Numbered from the stretch's first letter, positions 52,368 through 61,410 are shown. The stretch is DNA of 64,000 nt from Acidobacteria bacterium AB60 (GCA_008682415.1 VANK01000008.1:238990-302989); one strand, 5' to 3'. Notes: generated from the sequence alone by a model not told the origin. Translations and numbers: made by a program.

Positions 52368-52532
52368 GTTTATGTGTCCGCTTTGAGGCGCAGCTGGCGC
52401 CGGCGTTGTCCGTGTGAATCCATCTTACGCGGGATTGCCCTGCTTGTCGCTGTGACGGCGCGCAGGGCAGTTGGTTCTTTCGGGTGATCCGGCCGGGCGC
52501 CGAGGAGCGGGAGCCGCGGCCGGGGTGGTTCG

Positions 52533-53000
52533 CTAGGCCTTCGCCGGGGCGGGGGCGCCGAGGAGGATGGCCTTGCCGCCGGCCTTCTCGATCTTTTCCT
52601 GGGCCGCCTTGGAGAACTTGTGGGCGTGGATGGTGACGGCGGAGGTCAGTTCGCCGGAGCCCAGAATTTTGATGAGGGCCTTTTTGCTGGAGGCGAGGCC
52701 GAGCTTGGTGTAGTCGTCGAGGGCGATCTCCCGGACGGAGAGCTCGGCGATGCGATCGAGGTTGATGACCGTGTACTCGGTGCGGAAGATGTTGGTGAAT
52801 CCGCGCTTGGGGAGGCGGCGGTGGAGGGGCATCTGGCCGCCTTCAAAGCCGCGCATGAGGCTCGACCCGGAGCGGGAGCCCTGGCCCTTGTGGCCGCGGG
52901 TGGAGGTCTTGCCCATGCCGGAGCCCATACCGCGGCCGACACGCTTGCGCCCGGTATTGGCATTCTTGGGGGCGCGGAGATTGGAGAGATTGGTAGGCAT
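52533..53000 (-). CDS. rplO: 50S ribosomal protein L15
   Basis: 155 residues. Start NLSNLRAPKNANTGRKRVGRGMGSGMGKTSTRGHKGQGSR is the Gly/Arg-rich extension that threads through 23S rRNA. The end carries an Ala-rich tail (LLGAPAPAKA). The 165-bp gap to secY has no heptamers. Confidence 0.97.
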   Translation of the reverse strand: MPTNLSNLRAPKNANTGRKRVGRGMGSGMGKTSTRGHKGQGSRSGSSLMRGFEGGQMPLHRRLPKRGFTNIFRTEYTVINLDRIAELSVREIALDDYTKLGLASSKKALIKILGSGELTSAVTIHAHKFSKAAQEKIEKAGGKAILLGAPAPAKA

Positions 53001-53122
53001 GATTTCCTCGCTATAGCGCCGCGCCGAGGGTGTCGGGGCGACTCGCGTTGGTTGAGAGTGGTCAGTGATCAGTGGTCAGTGGTCAGAACGGGGGGCGCTG
53101 ATCACTGTTCCCTGAACACTGA
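53001..53122. repeat. rplO-rpmD spacer: CAGTGNT arrays in both orientations
   Basis: Left array 53056-53086 (about four units), right array 53097-53128 (GCTGATCACTGTTCCCTGAA). The loop between is only about 10 bp. Confidence 0.88.
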
Positions 53123-53314
53123 TCACTCGCTTTCCAGAATCCGGACCAGGTGCGGGATGGCCTTGACCATGCCGCGGACGGACTCGTTGTCGACGCGCTC
53201 GACGATCTGGTTGAGGCGGGTGAAGCCGAGGCCCTTGACGATGAGCTTGTGCTTGACCGGCGCCTGGATCTTGGAGCGGTAGTACTGGATGCGGATCTTC
53301 TTGGTCTCGGCCAT
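53123..53314 (-). CDS. rpmD: 50S ribosomal protein L30
   Basis: 63 residues, KKIRIQYYRSKIQAPVKHKLIVKGLGFTRLNQIV and the end GMVKAIPHLVRILESE match L30. Starts 2 bp after the rpsE stop (TGAtcATG). Confidence 0.96.
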   Translation of the reverse strand: MAETKKIRIQYYRSKIQAPVKHKLIVKGLGFTRLNQIVERVDNESVRGMVKAIPHLVRILESE

Positions 53315-53316
53315 GA

Positions 53317-53826
53317 TCAGAGCTCCTCAACCTGCTTGCCGCGCGTGTTGGCCACTTCGGACTTGTCGCGCAGCTGCACCAGGGCGTCGAAGGTGGCCTT
53401 GATGACGTTGTGGGGGTTGGCGGTGCCGAGGCTCTTGGTGAGGACGTTCTGCACGCCGGCGGAGGTCATGACGGCGCGCACAGCGCCGCCGGCGATGACG
53501 CCGGTGCCTTCGGGGGCGGGCTTGAGCAGCACCTGGCCGGAGCCAAAGCGGCCCAGCACCTGGTGGGGTATGGTGGTGTCGGTCAGGTTGACGCGGACCA
53601 GGTTCTTCTTGGCGGATTCGATTCCCTTGCGGATGGCCTGGGGAACCTCCTTGGCCTTGCCCGAACCGTAGCCGACCACGCCGGAGGCGGCGTCGCCCAC
53701 CACGACGAGCGCGGCGAAGGACATGTTCTTGCCGCCCTTGACCACCTTGGTCACACGATTGATGGCCACCACCTGATCCTTCAGGTTGTACTGGTTGGCA
53801 TCGAGTTTCTTCTTCAATATCGTCAT
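53317..53826 (-). CDS. rpsE: 30S ribosomal protein S5
   Basis: 169 residues. The double-stranded RNA-binding-like N-domain holds QVVAINRVTKVVKGGKNMSFAALVVVGD. The loop ALVVVGDAASGVVGYGSGKAKEVPQAIRKG lies in the decoding region, where spectinomycin resistance maps. The C-domain ends with NPHNVIKATFDALVQLRDKSEV. Confidence 0.98.
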   Translation of the reverse strand: MTILKKKLDANQYNLKDQVVAINRVTKVVKGGKNMSFAALVVVGDAASGVVGYGSGKAKEVPQAIRKGIESAKKNLVRVNLTDTTIPHQVLGRFGSGQVLLKPAPEGTGVIAGGAVRAVMTSAGVQNVLTKSLGTANPHNVIKATFDALVQLRDKSEVANTRGKQVEEL

Positions 53827-53946
53827 TGCTTTCTCCAGTGGACAGTGGTCAGTGTTCAGTGGTCAGACTCTATCGCCTTGTTTGCTTCGGTGGCCGCGTT
53901 CTGCAGGAACAACTGACCACTGATCTCTGATCACTGACAACTGCCT
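53827..53946. repeat. rpsE-rplR spacer: CAGTGNT arrays in both orientations
   Basis: Left array 53837-53867 (four units), right array 53912-53943 (AACTGACCACTGATCTCTGA). Confidence 0.88.
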
Positions 53947-54294
53947 TCAGAATTCCAGTCCTGCTTCGCGGGCGGCGTCGGCGAGGGCCTTGATGCGGCC
54001 GTGGTACAGGTAGCCGCCGCGGTCGAAGACCACCTTCTTGACGCCCTTCTCCTTCGCCTTTTCAGCGATCGACTTGCCCACTTCCCTGGCCGCGGCGATG
54101 TTGCCGCCGGTCTTGGACTTGGCCGCGAGGGTGGAGGCGGAGGCCACGGTCTCGCCGGTGGCGTCGTCGATCACCTGCGCGTAGATGTGGTTCAGCGAGC
54201 GGTGCACGCTGAGACGGGGGCGCTCGGTGGTGCCCGAGAGCTTGCGGCGGATGCGTACGTGAATCCGCTTGCGAATTTCACTTCGGTTGATCAT
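53947..54294 (-). CDS. rplR: 50S ribosomal protein L18
   Basis: 115 residues. RKRIHVRIRRKLSGTTERPRLSVHRSLNHIYAQVIDD and the end KVVFDRGGYLYHGRIKALADAAREAGLEF match L18, the 5S rRNA binder. Ribosome site AGGAAGAG precedes ATG 54294. Confidence 0.97.
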   Translation of the reverse strand: MINRSEIRKRIHVRIRRKLSGTTERPRLSVHRSLNHIYAQVIDDATGETVASASTLAAKSKTGGNIAAAREVGKSIAEKAKEKGVKKVVFDRGGYLYHGRIKALADAAREAGLEF

Positions 54295-54421
54295 GTTCTT
54301 CTCTTCCTATCAGCGGCGCCGCCCTGCGGCGCCGTTCGGTTAACTGCAGTGATCAGTTGTCAGTGGTCAGTGATCAGTTTTCCGATAGCCTGCTGACCAC
54401 TGTTCCCTGAACACTGATCAC
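54295..54421. repeat. rplR-rplF spacer: CAGTGNT arrays in both orientations
   Basis: Left array 54346-54380 (about five units), right array 54391-54423 (CTGACCACTGTTCCCTGAAC). Confidence 0.9.
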
Positions 54422-54961
54422 TTACTTGCTGCCCGTTTTGCCAGCCTTCTTCTTGAGCTTCTCATCCGAGTAGCGGACGCCCTTGTTCTTGTAGGGGTCG
54501 GGCTTGCGGAGGGAGCGCATGTCGGCGGCCACCTGGCCTACCTTCTGGCGGTCGATGCCGCTGACGGTGAGGTGGGTCTGCTTGGGATCGATGGCCACTT
54601 CGATGCCGGTGGGCAGCGGGAACTCGATGGGGTGGGAGTAGCCGAGGGTGAAGACCACGGTGCTCTTGCCCTTGAGTTCGGCGCGATAGCCGATGCCGAC
54701 GATATCGAGTTCCTTCTTCCAGCCCTGGGTGACGCCCTGCACCGCGTTAAAGACCAGCGCGCGGGTGAGGCCGTGATAGGCGGCGAACTTGTCGTCGGAG
54801 CGCACGACGTGCAGCGCGCCATCCTTGGTTTCGAGCTTGATGCCCTCAGCGACGAGCGCGGTGACCTTGCCCTTGGGTCCTTCGACCAGGACGGTGTTGC
54901 CCTCGACCTTGTACTTGACGCCGGAGGGCAGCGCGATGGGCTTCTTACCGATACGAGACAT
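54422..54961 (-). CDS. rplF: 50S ribosomal protein L6
   Basis: 179 residues from ATG 54961 (AAGGA 9 nt upstream); TTG 54970 lies inside that site. MSRIGKKPIALPSGVKYKVEGNTVLVEGPKG opens domain 1; domain 2 ends DMRSLRKPDPYKNKGVRYSDE. It sits near the factor-binding site of the 50S. Confidence 0.97.
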   Translation of the reverse strand: MSRIGKKPIALPSGVKYKVEGNTVLVEGPKGKVTALVAEGIKLETKDGALHVVRSDDKFAAYHGLTRALVFNAVQGVTQGWKKELDIVGIGYRAELKGKSTVVFTLGYSHPIEFPLPTGIEVAIDPKQTHLTVSGIDRQKVGQVAADMRSLRKPDPYKNKGVRYSDEKLKKKAGKTGSK

Positions 54962-55166
54962 TTGCTTCAATCCTTTGCTGGCTTGCGAGTCGCGATGAGA
55001 CAGTGGTCAGTGATCAGTTGGCCCATCCTTAACATCGTTCCACTGCAGCCGTAAAACAGTCATCAGTGATCAGTTGTCAGTGTTCAGAAAAGTTCTGTTT
55101 GAGCAGCGGCCAGGTTTCGGCATGAAAACTGACCACTGATCACTGTTCACTGACCACTTGCGCGGT
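54962..55166. repeat. rplF-rpsH spacer: CAGTGNT arrays in both orientations
   Basis: Three clusters: 55000-55019 and 55056-55088 in one orientation, 55129-55157 (CTGACCACTGATCACTGTTC) in the other. Confidence 0.88.
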
Positions 55167-55562
55167 CTACCAGACCTCGCACAACACTTCGCCGCCGACG
55201 CCTTCGCGGCGGGCCTGGCGGCCGGTCATGACGCCCTTGGGGGTGGTCATGATGGAGATGCCGAGTCCGCCCTGGACGCGCTTGATCTCATCGCGGCCGA
55301 TATAGACGCGGCAGCCGGGACGCGAGATGCGCGCCAGGTCGCGGATGGCCGCTTCGCTCCCGCCGTACTTGAGGTAGACGCGGAGGATGAGCTTGCCTTC
55401 CTCTTCCTGGGTCTTGTAGTTCGAGATGTAGCCCTCTTCCTTGAGGATGCGGGCGATCTCGGTCTTCAGCTTGGAAGCCGGCACATCCAGCTTCTGGTGG
55501 CGGGCCCGGATCGCGTTCCGGATGCGCGCCAGAAAATCTGCTACGGGGTCGGTCAGACTCAT
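55167..55562 (-). CDS. rpsH: 30S ribosomal protein S8
   Basis: 131 residues. Start TDPVADFLARIRNAIRARHQKLDVPASKLK and end GLGISIMTTPKGVMTGRQARREGVGGEVLCEVW are typical of S8, a primary 16S rRNA binder and, in E. coli, the repressor of the spc operon. GAAGGAG precedes ATG. Confidence 0.98.
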   Translation of the reverse strand: MSLTDPVADFLARIRNAIRARHQKLDVPASKLKTEIARILKEEGYISNYKTQEEEGKLILRVYLKYGGSEAAIRDLARISRPGCRVYIGRDEIKRVQGGLGISIMTTPKGVMTGRQARREGVGGEVLCEVW

Positions 55563-55735
55563 TCCTTCTCCTTCATCCTCCGTTCGTCCGCCTGGGCGGA
55601 AACCAGCGAGGATGGTTGTTACCGAGTGATCAGTGTTCAGTGGTCAGTGATCAGGTCGTTTGGCGTTTGCCCGGACAGAGAGTTCACACTCGAACTAACT
55701 GACCACTGATCACTGTTCACTGATCACTGCCGTTA
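55563..55735. repeat. rpsH-rpsN spacer: clearest CAGTGNT snap-back pair
   Basis: Left array 55626-55654 and right array 55699-55729 are almost fully complementary over about 29 bp, separated by 44 bp. Confidence 0.92.
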
Positions 55736-55921
55736 CTACCAGCTCGACTTGACGACGCCGGGGATCTCGCCCTTGAGCGCCAATCCGCGGAAGCACAGGC
55801 GGCAGACGCCGAACTTGCGCAGATACCCGCGCGGGCGGCCGCAGAGCTTGCAGCGGTTGTGCTTGCGGCAGCTGAACTTCGGCTTCCGCGCGTCCTTGAC
55901 TCGTTTTGCAGTGGTTGCCAT
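55736..55921 (-). CDS. rpsN: 30S ribosomal protein S14, zinc type
   Basis: 61 residues, the short S14 form. Zinc ligands Cys24, Cys27, Cys40 and Cys43 (RCKLCGRPRGYLRKFGVCRLCF), an additional Cys18, and the standard end GEIPGVVKSSW. It belongs to the 30S head. Confidence 0.97.
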   Translation of the reverse strand: MATTAKRVKDARKPKFSCRKHNRCKLCGRPRGYLRKFGVCRLCFRGLALKGEIPGVVKSSW

Positions 55922-56040
55922 AAAACCTCGAAAACAGTGGTCAGTGGTCAGTGGTCAGGGACCGCATTTCCGCTGATACTTTGCCTTTCAATCGACTCAA
56001 TTCCTCTGATCACTGATCACTGATCACTGATCACTTGCTC
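55922..56040. repeat. rpsN-rplE spacer: CAGTGGT array facing CACTGAT array
   Basis: Left array uses CAGTGGT three times (55936-55959); right array uses the opposite orientation of CAGTGAT four times (56007-56036). Variable positions are uniform within each arm. Confidence 0.92.
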
Positions 56041-56589
56041 TTACGCGCCCTGACGGAAGGGCATGCCAAAGGCCCGCAGCAGCGCGCGCGCCGAGTTGTC
56101 GTCCTTGGCCGTGGTGACGATGGTGATGTTCATGCCCTTCAGCTTTTCCACCTTGGAGTAATCGATCTCCGGAAAGATGAGCTGATCGCGCAGGCCGAGG
56201 GTGTAATTGCCGCGGCCGTCGAAGCTCTTGGTGGAGACGCCGCGGAAGTCCCGCACGCGGGGCAGGGCCGTGGCAATGAGGCGATCGAGAAACTCGTAGG
56301 CCTTGTCGTTGCGCAGGGTGACCATGGCGCCGATGGACATGCCGGCGCGCACCTTGAAGGCCGCGATGGACTTTTTGGCCTTGGTGGTGACGGGCTTCTG
56401 TCCGGCGATGGCGGCCAGGTCGGCGACCAGCGGATCGAGCAGCTTGCTATTCTGCGTGGCTTCGCCGAGCCCCATGTTGAGCACGATCTTTTCAAGCTTG
56501 GGCACGGCCATCGGGTTTTCGAGCCCGAGCTCCTTCTGGAGGGCCTGCTTGATCTCCTTGTGGTACTTCTCTTTCAACCTTGCTGCCAT
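56041..56589 (-). CDS. rplE: 50S ribosomal protein L5
   Basis: 182 residues. Blocks VPKLEKIVLNMGLGEATQNSKLL, ITGQKP-equivalent IAGQKPVTTKAKKSIAAFKVRAG, and FRGVSTKSFDGRGNYTLGLRDQLIFPEI are L5 hallmarks. Binds 5S rRNA and contacts P-site tRNA. Confidence 0.98.
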   Translation of the reverse strand: MAARLKEKYHKEIKQALQKELGLENPMAVPKLEKIVLNMGLGEATQNSKLLDPLVADLAAIAGQKPVTTKAKKSIAAFKVRAGMSIGAMVTLRNDKAYEFLDRLIATALPRVRDFRGVSTKSFDGRGNYTLGLRDQLIFPEIDYSKVEKLKGMNITIVTTAKDDNSARALLRAFGMPFRQGA

Positions 56590-56700
56590 TTTCCTGTGTT
56601 CCTTTCTCCCGGTCTCGGAGTGGATCTGGTCCGTATACCGTTACGGGAGGGTGCTGGCCGCACGGGCGGAGTATTTGGTTCTCCGGCCCGGCGGGCTTCG

Positions 56701-57027
56701 TTACTTCTTGGTGGGCAGCGTCTGCCCGCACTTTTTGCAGACGCGGGCCTTGGTGTCGCCGTCCTGCTTGTAGCCGATGCGCGCCGGGCCGCAGTTGGGG
56801 CAGACCAGGGCGACATTGGAGATGTTGATGGGCGACTCGTGTTCGGCGATACCGCCCTTGGTGCGCTGGCCGGTCTTGGAGGAGACGGTCTTCTTGACGA
56901 CGCGCACATGCTCGACGAGCACCGTACCCTTATCCGGGAAGACGCGCAGCACGCGGCCGGTCTTGCCGCGGTCAGAGCCGGTGAGGACCTTGACCGTATC
57001 GTTACGACGAATGTTCAGACTCTGCAT
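56701..57027 (-). CDS. rplX: 50S ribosomal protein L24 with zinc ribbon
   Basis: 108 residues. KOW motif RRNDTVKVLTGSDRGKTGRVLRVFPDKGTVLVE at 7-40, then a C-terminal zinc-ribbon-like CxxC pair (Cys76, Cys79, Cys97, Cys100). An early assembly protein. The 111-bp spacer to rplE has no heptamers. Confidence 0.97.
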   Translation of the reverse strand: MQSLNIRRNDTVKVLTGSDRGKTGRVLRVFPDKGTVLVEHVRVVKKTVSSKTGQRTKGGIAEHESPINISNVALVCPNCGPARIGYKQDGDTKARVCKKCGQTLPTKK

Positions 57028-57151
57028 AGGTTCTCCGAAGACAGGGGACAGTGGTCAGTGAACAGTGGTCAGTTGTTCCTGCTGAAACTTGAGGACCTGC
57101 GTTCATACCAAACGTTGTTCTGATCACTTTTCACTGCACACTGCTCACTGC
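57028..57151. repeat. rplX-rplN spacer: CAGTGNT arrays in both orientations
   Basis: Left array 57048-57076; right array 57121-57150 is a variant (TGATCACTTTTCACTGCACA) with CACTGCN units. Confidence 0.85.
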
Positions 57152-57523
57152 TTAAACGACTTCCGGGGCCAGGGAAACGATCTTCAAAAACTTCTTTTCG
57201 CGGAGCTCGCGGGCGACGGGTCCGAAGACGCGGGTGCCCACCGGCTCGTGCGCGTCGTCGATGACCACGGCCGCATTTTCATCGAAGCGGATGTAGGTGC
57301 CATCGCGGCGGCGATATTCCTTGCGGGTGCGGACGATGACCGCCTTCACCACCTTGCCCTTCTTGACGGTGCCGTCGGGAGAGGCTTCCTTGACGGCGGC
57401 GGTGATGACGTCGCCGAGGGTCGCCTTCTTGCCCAACCCGCCGCCCAGGGGCAGGATCATCTGCAGCTTGCGCGCGCCGGAGTTATCGGCGACGGCGAGC
57501 ATGGTTCTCATTTGCACTGCCAT
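57152..57523 (-). CDS. rplN: 50S ribosomal protein L14
   Basis: 123 residues from ATG 57523 (GGGAGAAGAG upstream); a longer frame adds five residues. VQMRTMLAVADNSGARKLQMI, TVKKGKVVKAVIVRTRKEYRRRDGTYIRFDENAAVVI and GPVARELREKKFLKIVSLAPEVV are diagnostic. Forms an intersubunit bridge. Confidence 0.97.
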   Translation of the reverse strand: MAVQMRTMLAVADNSGARKLQMILPLGGGLGKKATLGDVITAAVKEASPDGTVKKGKVVKAVIVRTRKEYRRRDGTYIRFDENAAVVIDDAHEPVGTRVFGPVARELREKKFLKIVSLAPEVV

Positions 57524-57568
57524 GGTCTCTTCTCCCAAAAACAGCTATTAGCTTTTCGCTATTAGCTC
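57524..57568. repeat. rplN-rpsQ spacer: TTAGCTN heptamers
   Basis: 45 bp, almost entirely CTATTAGCTTTTCGCTATTA-type units, single orientation. Confidence 0.85.
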
Positions 57569-57883
57569 TTAGCTGGCCGCGGCGGCCGTATCTTCAATCT
57601 GACCGAGCGACGAGCGGCGGACGATCTCTTCCAGGGCCCAGCGCTTGAGCTTGCTGGTGGGCCGGGTTTCGCGGATGCGGACGACGTCGCCCACGCGTGC
57701 GGAGTTCTGCTCGTCGTGCGCATAGAACTTTTTCGAGCTCTTGACGATGCGCTTGTACTTGGGGTGGGCCTTGCGCATCTCCACTTCGACCACGATGGTC
57801 TTCTGCATCTTGGTGGAGACGACGTTGCCGACCTTTTCATTGCGCCGGGTGGCGGGCGCCTGTGCGGTTTCCTGAGTCGCCAT
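57569..57883 (-). CDS. rpsQ: 30S ribosomal protein S17
   Basis: 104 residues. RNEKVGNVVSTKMQKTIVVEVEMRKAHPKYKRIVKSSKKFYAHDE and GDVVRIRETRPTSKLKRWALEEIV match S17, an OB-fold 16S rRNA binder. ATG directly follows the rpmC stop (TAAATG). Confidence 0.97.
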   Translation of the reverse strand: MATQETAQAPATRRNEKVGNVVSTKMQKTIVVEVEMRKAHPKYKRIVKSSKKFYAHDEQNSARVGDVVRIRETRPTSKLKRWALEEIVRRSSLGQIEDTAAAAS

Positions 57884-58129
57884 TTAGCGCGCTCCTTTTC
57901 CGGCGGCGGGGACGCCACCGTCTTTGCTTGCGCCGCGGACGCCCAGGGCGCGCTCGCGCGCGACGGTCTTGATCTGGGCGATCTCCTTGCGCAGCTGGCG
58001 GAGCTTCTTGACTCCGTCGTTCTGTCCCATCGAGACCTGGAAGCGAAGGCGGAACAGCTGCTCGGCCGAGGTCTTCTCGTGCGCCGCCAGTTCCTCATCG
58101 CTCAGACTGCGAATCTTATTGAGTTCCAT
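57884..58129 (-). CDS. rpmC: 50S ribosomal protein L29
   Basis: 81 residues. NKIRSLSDEELAAHEKTSAEQLFRLRFQVSMGQND and LRQLRKEIAQIKTVARER give the two-helix L29; a Gly/Lys tail of about 15 residues follows. It docks trigger factor and SRP near the tunnel exit. Confidence 0.96.
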   Translation of the reverse strand: MELNKIRSLSDEELAAHEKTSAEQLFRLRFQVSMGQNDGVKKLRQLRKEIAQIKTVARERALGVRGASKDGGVPAAGKGAR

Positions 58130-58244
58130 TTCCTTCTTAGCTCCTAGCTGTTAGCTTTTAGCTCTTAGCTTCGTCTCATTCGCTTGCGACTCTTCCCTGC
58201 AGACAGAAGAGCTGAAGCTAATGGCTAATCGCTAATGGCTGCTG
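58130..58244. repeat. rpmC-rplP spacer: TTAGCTN arrays in both orientations
   Basis: Left array 58138-58170 (AGCTCCTAGCTGTTAGCTTT), right array 58212-58238 (GAAGCTAATGGCTAATCGCT) is its inverted counterpart. Confidence 0.9.
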
Positions 58245-58694
58245 TTACGCAGCCGGCGTCTTCTCGGCCGCGGCGGTCTTTTCGGCGCCCGGCCGCTGCA
58301 CGAACTTGGTCTTCAAGGGCAGCTTGTTGGAAGCCAGGCGCATGGCCTCCTGGGCGATGTCGGGGGCGACCCCTTCCATCTCGAAGAGGATCTTGCCCGG
58401 CTTGACGACGGCCACCCAGTGATCGAGCGCGCCCTTGCCGGATCCCATACGGACTTCGGCGGGCTTCTTGGTGATGGGCTTGTCCGGGAACAGGCGCAGC
58501 CAGATCTTGCCGCCGCGCTTGATGAACCGGGTCATGGCGATACGGCTGGCTTCGATCTGGCGGTCGGTGATATAGCCGCACTCCATGACCTTGAGGCCGT
58601 ACTCGCCGAACGCAAGCGAGGAACCGCGCCACGCTTTGCCGCGGCGCTTGCCCTTCTGCTGCTTGCGATACTTCACCTTCTTTGGCATCAACAT
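58245..58694 (-). CDS. rplP: 50S ribosomal protein L16
   Basis: 149 residues, start MLMPKKVKYRKQQKGKRRG. WRGSSLAFGEYGLKVMECGYITDRQIEASRIAMTRFIKRGGKIWLRLFPDKP and RMGSGKGALDHWVAVVKPGKILFE are conserved. It organises the A-site tRNA elbow. An Ala/Glu tail extends the C-terminus. Confidence 0.97.
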   Translation of the reverse strand: MLMPKKVKYRKQQKGKRRGKAWRGSSLAFGEYGLKVMECGYITDRQIEASRIAMTRFIKRGGKIWLRLFPDKPITKKPAEVRMGSGKGALDHWVAVVKPGKILFEMEGVAPDIAQEAMRLASNKLPLKTKFVQRPGAEKTAAAEKTPAA

Positions 58695-58852
58695 AACGAA
58701 AACCTCGAACCAGTGGTCAGTGAACAGTGGTCAGTGATCAGAACGGTGTCGCCTGTCCGGCTTTTCCGTCACCACTGAATCCTGCTCCGACCTGACTCAG
58801 AACTTAACCCAACAACTCTGATCACTGATCACCGACCACTGATCACTTGCAC
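58695..58852. repeat. rplP-rpsC spacer: CAGTGNT arrays in both orientations
   Basis: Left array 58711-58741 (four units), right array 58816-58849 (TCTGATCACTGATCACCGAC). Confidence 0.9.
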
Positions 58853-59527
<675 letters not shown>

Positions 59528-59552
59528 AATTCTTCCCTCAAACCTCTCAGGC

Positions 59553-60068
59553 CTACTTCTTTCTGGCCTTCTTTGCCGTTGTTGCCTTCCTGGCAGCCTT
59601 GGGCGCCGCGGCCTTCTTCGCGGGAGCCTTCCTGGCAGCAGTCTTCCTGGCCGGCTTGGCCTTGGCCGCGGGCTCGTCGACGCGGGTGACCAGCGACTCG
59701 GAGTTGGCGCGCTCGGCCACCGACAGAACGATGTGGGTGAGCCGGCGCTGATAGCGATAGGCGCGGCCCATGGGGGCGGGGCGGATGCGCTTCATGCGGG
59801 GGCCGTCGTTGGCCAGGGCCTGCTTGACGTAGAGGTTGTCCACGTCCAGATCGGTTCCCTGCTCGCCGGCCACGTACTTGGCGTTGTCCACCGCCGACAC
59901 CAGCAGCTTGTGGATGACCGGAGCGATGCGCTTCTTGGTGAAGGCGGCCGTCTCCAGCGCCTCCTGCACTCCCCGGCCCTTGATCAGGTCGAGCACCAGG
60001 CGCGCCTTTTGCGGCGACACGCGCTGAAACTTGGCCTCGGCCCGGTATTCTTTTGTCTCGACTGCCAT
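59553..60068 (-). CDS. rplV: 50S ribosomal protein L22 with histone-like basic tail
   Basis: 171 residues from ATG 60068. The L22 core (RVSPQKARLVLDLIKGRGVQEAL through MGRAYRYQRRLTHIVLSVAER) ends near residue 128. The remaining 40-odd residues are an Ala/Lys/Pro tail with repeated KPARKTAARKAPAKK-like units, similar in composition to histone H1 tails. The core lines the exit tunnel; the tail would lie on the ribosome surface or bind rRNA. Confidence 0.97.
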   Translation of the reverse strand: MAVETKEYRAEAKFQRVSPQKARLVLDLIKGRGVQEALETAAFTKKRIAPVIHKLLVSAVDNAKYVAGEQGTDLDVDNLYVKQALANDGPRMKRIRPAPMGRAYRYQRRLTHIVLSVAERANSESLVTRVDEPAAKAKPARKTAARKAPAKKAAAPKAARKATTAKKARKK

Positions 60069-60174
60069 TGGTCTCTTCCTCAAGATCAGCTTTTAGCTTT
60101 CGCTATCCGCTGTTAGCTTTTCCCGTGCCGCAACGAGCTAGTAGCGAAGAGCTAATAGCTAACGGCTGCTCTTC
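60069..60174. repeat. rplV-rpsS spacer: TTAGCTN arrays in both orientations
   Basis: Left array 60086-60121 (CAGCTTTTAGCTTTCGCTAT), right array 60134-60172 (CGAGCTAGTAGCGAAGAGCT). Confidence 0.88.
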
Positions 60175-60465
60175 TTAGCGGGGCTTGGCGCCAGCTTCGG
60201 CTTTGCCGCCCGCGGTGTGTCCTTTGAAGGTGCGCGTGGGCGCAAACTCGCCCAGTTTGTGGCCCACCATGTTTTCGGTCACGTAGACGGGGACGAACTT
60301 CTTACCGTTGTGCACGGCGATGGTGTGTCCCACGAACTCCGGAAAGATGGTGGAGCGGCGCGACCAGGTCTTGACGACCTTCTTGTCGTTGGCCGTGTTG
60401 AGCGCCTCGATCTTCACGCTCAGGTGCGTGTCTACAAACGGACCTTTTTTGGTCGAACGTGCCAT
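60175..60465 (-). CDS. rpsS: 30S ribosomal protein S19
   Basis: 96 residues. MARSTKKGPFVDTHLSVKIE, TWSRRSTIFPEFVGHTIAVHNGKKFVPVYVTENMVGHKLGEFAPTRTFKGH match S19 of the 30S head, which binds with S13. Confidence 0.98.
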   Translation of the reverse strand: MARSTKKGPFVDTHLSVKIEALNTANDKKVVKTWSRRSTIFPEFVGHTIAVHNGKKFVPVYVTENMVGHKLGEFAPTRTFKGHTAGGKAEAGAKPR

Positions 60466-60480
60466 AAATCTCAGCTCCCT

Positions 60481-61305
60481 TTACTTGCTGCGCCGCTGCA
60501 CGATGAATGCGTCGGTCCGCTTGTTGTTGCGTGTCTTGTAGCCGCGGGTCGGCTGGCCCCAGGGGGTGACCGGGTGACGGCCGCCGGAGGTCTTGCCTTC
60601 GCCGCCGCCGTGCGGGTGATCGACGGGGTTCATGGAGACGCCGCGGTTGGTGGGACGAATGCCCTTCCAGCGGTTGCGTCCGGCCTTGCCGATCGAGACA
60701 TTCTCGTGATCGGTGTTGCCCACCTGGCCGATGGTCGCCATGCACTCGACGAGCACGCGGCGGGTCTCGCCGGAGGGCAGCTTGAGCAGCGCGTAGTCGC
60801 CTTCCTTGGCGACCAGCTGCGCCTGCGCGCCGGCGGAACGCGCCATCTGCGCGCCCTTGCCCGGCCGCAGCTCGATGGCATGCACCGTGGTACCGGCAGG
60901 AATGTTCTTCAGTGGCAGGGCGTTGCCGACCAGAATGTCGGCCTCGGGACCGGAGCTGACGGTGGCACCGACCTTCAATCCCACCGGCTGCAGGATGTAG
61001 CGCTTCTCGCCGTCGGCGTAGTGAACCAGGGCGATGCGCGCGGAGCGGTTGGGATCGTACTCGATGGTGGCCACTTTTCCGGGAACGCCGGCCTTGTCGC
61101 GCTTGAAGTCGATCAGACGGATCTTCTGCTTGTGCCCGCCGCCGTGGTGGCGGATGGTCAAGTCGCCCGAGTTGCGGCGGCCGCCGGTGCGCTTGCGGGT
61201 GACCAGCAGCGGCTTATGCGGCTTGTCCGTTGTGATGTCGTCGTTCACCTGCGTGGTCTTGAAGCGCAGGGTCGGCGTGATCGGTCGAAATGTCTTGATT
61301 GCCAT
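60481..61305 (-). CDS. rplB: 50S ribosomal protein L2
   Basis: 274 residues. IKTFRPITPTLRFKTT, GGHKQKIRLIDFKRDK, and the C-terminal SMNPVDHPHGGGEGKTSGGRHPVTPWGQPTRGYKTRNNK with the catalytic-centre-proximal histidine are present. Needed for subunit association and peptidyl transfer. Confidence 0.98.
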   Translation of the reverse strand: MAIKTFRPITPTLRFKTTQVNDDITTDKPHKPLLVTRKRTGGRRNSGDLTIRHHGGGHKQKIRLIDFKRDKAGVPGKVATIEYDPNRSARIALVHYADGEKRYILQPVGLKVGATVSSGPEADILVGNALPLKNIPAGTTVHAIELRPGKGAQMARSAGAQAQLVAKEGDYALLKLPSGETRRVLVECMATIGQVGNTDHENVSIGKAGRNRWKGIRPTNRGVSMNPVDHPHGGGEGKTSGGRHPVTPWGQPTRGYKTRNNKRTDAFIVQRRSK

Positions 61306-61410
61306 CGTCTTTGTCCTAAAACCAGTTGTCAGTGTTCAGAGATCAGTGATCAGTTTGGCGTGTTCGCTGCCGCGTTCTTCTGATCTCTGCTCTCCTGCCC
61401 CTGATCTCTG
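61306..61410. repeat. rplB-rplW spacer: CAGTGNT arrays, partly decayed
   Basis: Left array 61323-61355 (CCAGTTGTCAGTGTTCAGAG), right array 61379-61409 (TCTGATCTCTGCTCTCCTGC). Confidence 0.8.

Noticed and set aside
53841..53946. tRNA or small RNA gene suggested by long hairpins in the ribosomal spacers
   Set aside because: The hairpins come from simple heptamer repeats; no cloverleaf, T-loop GTTCRA or anticodon arrangement was found in any spacer.
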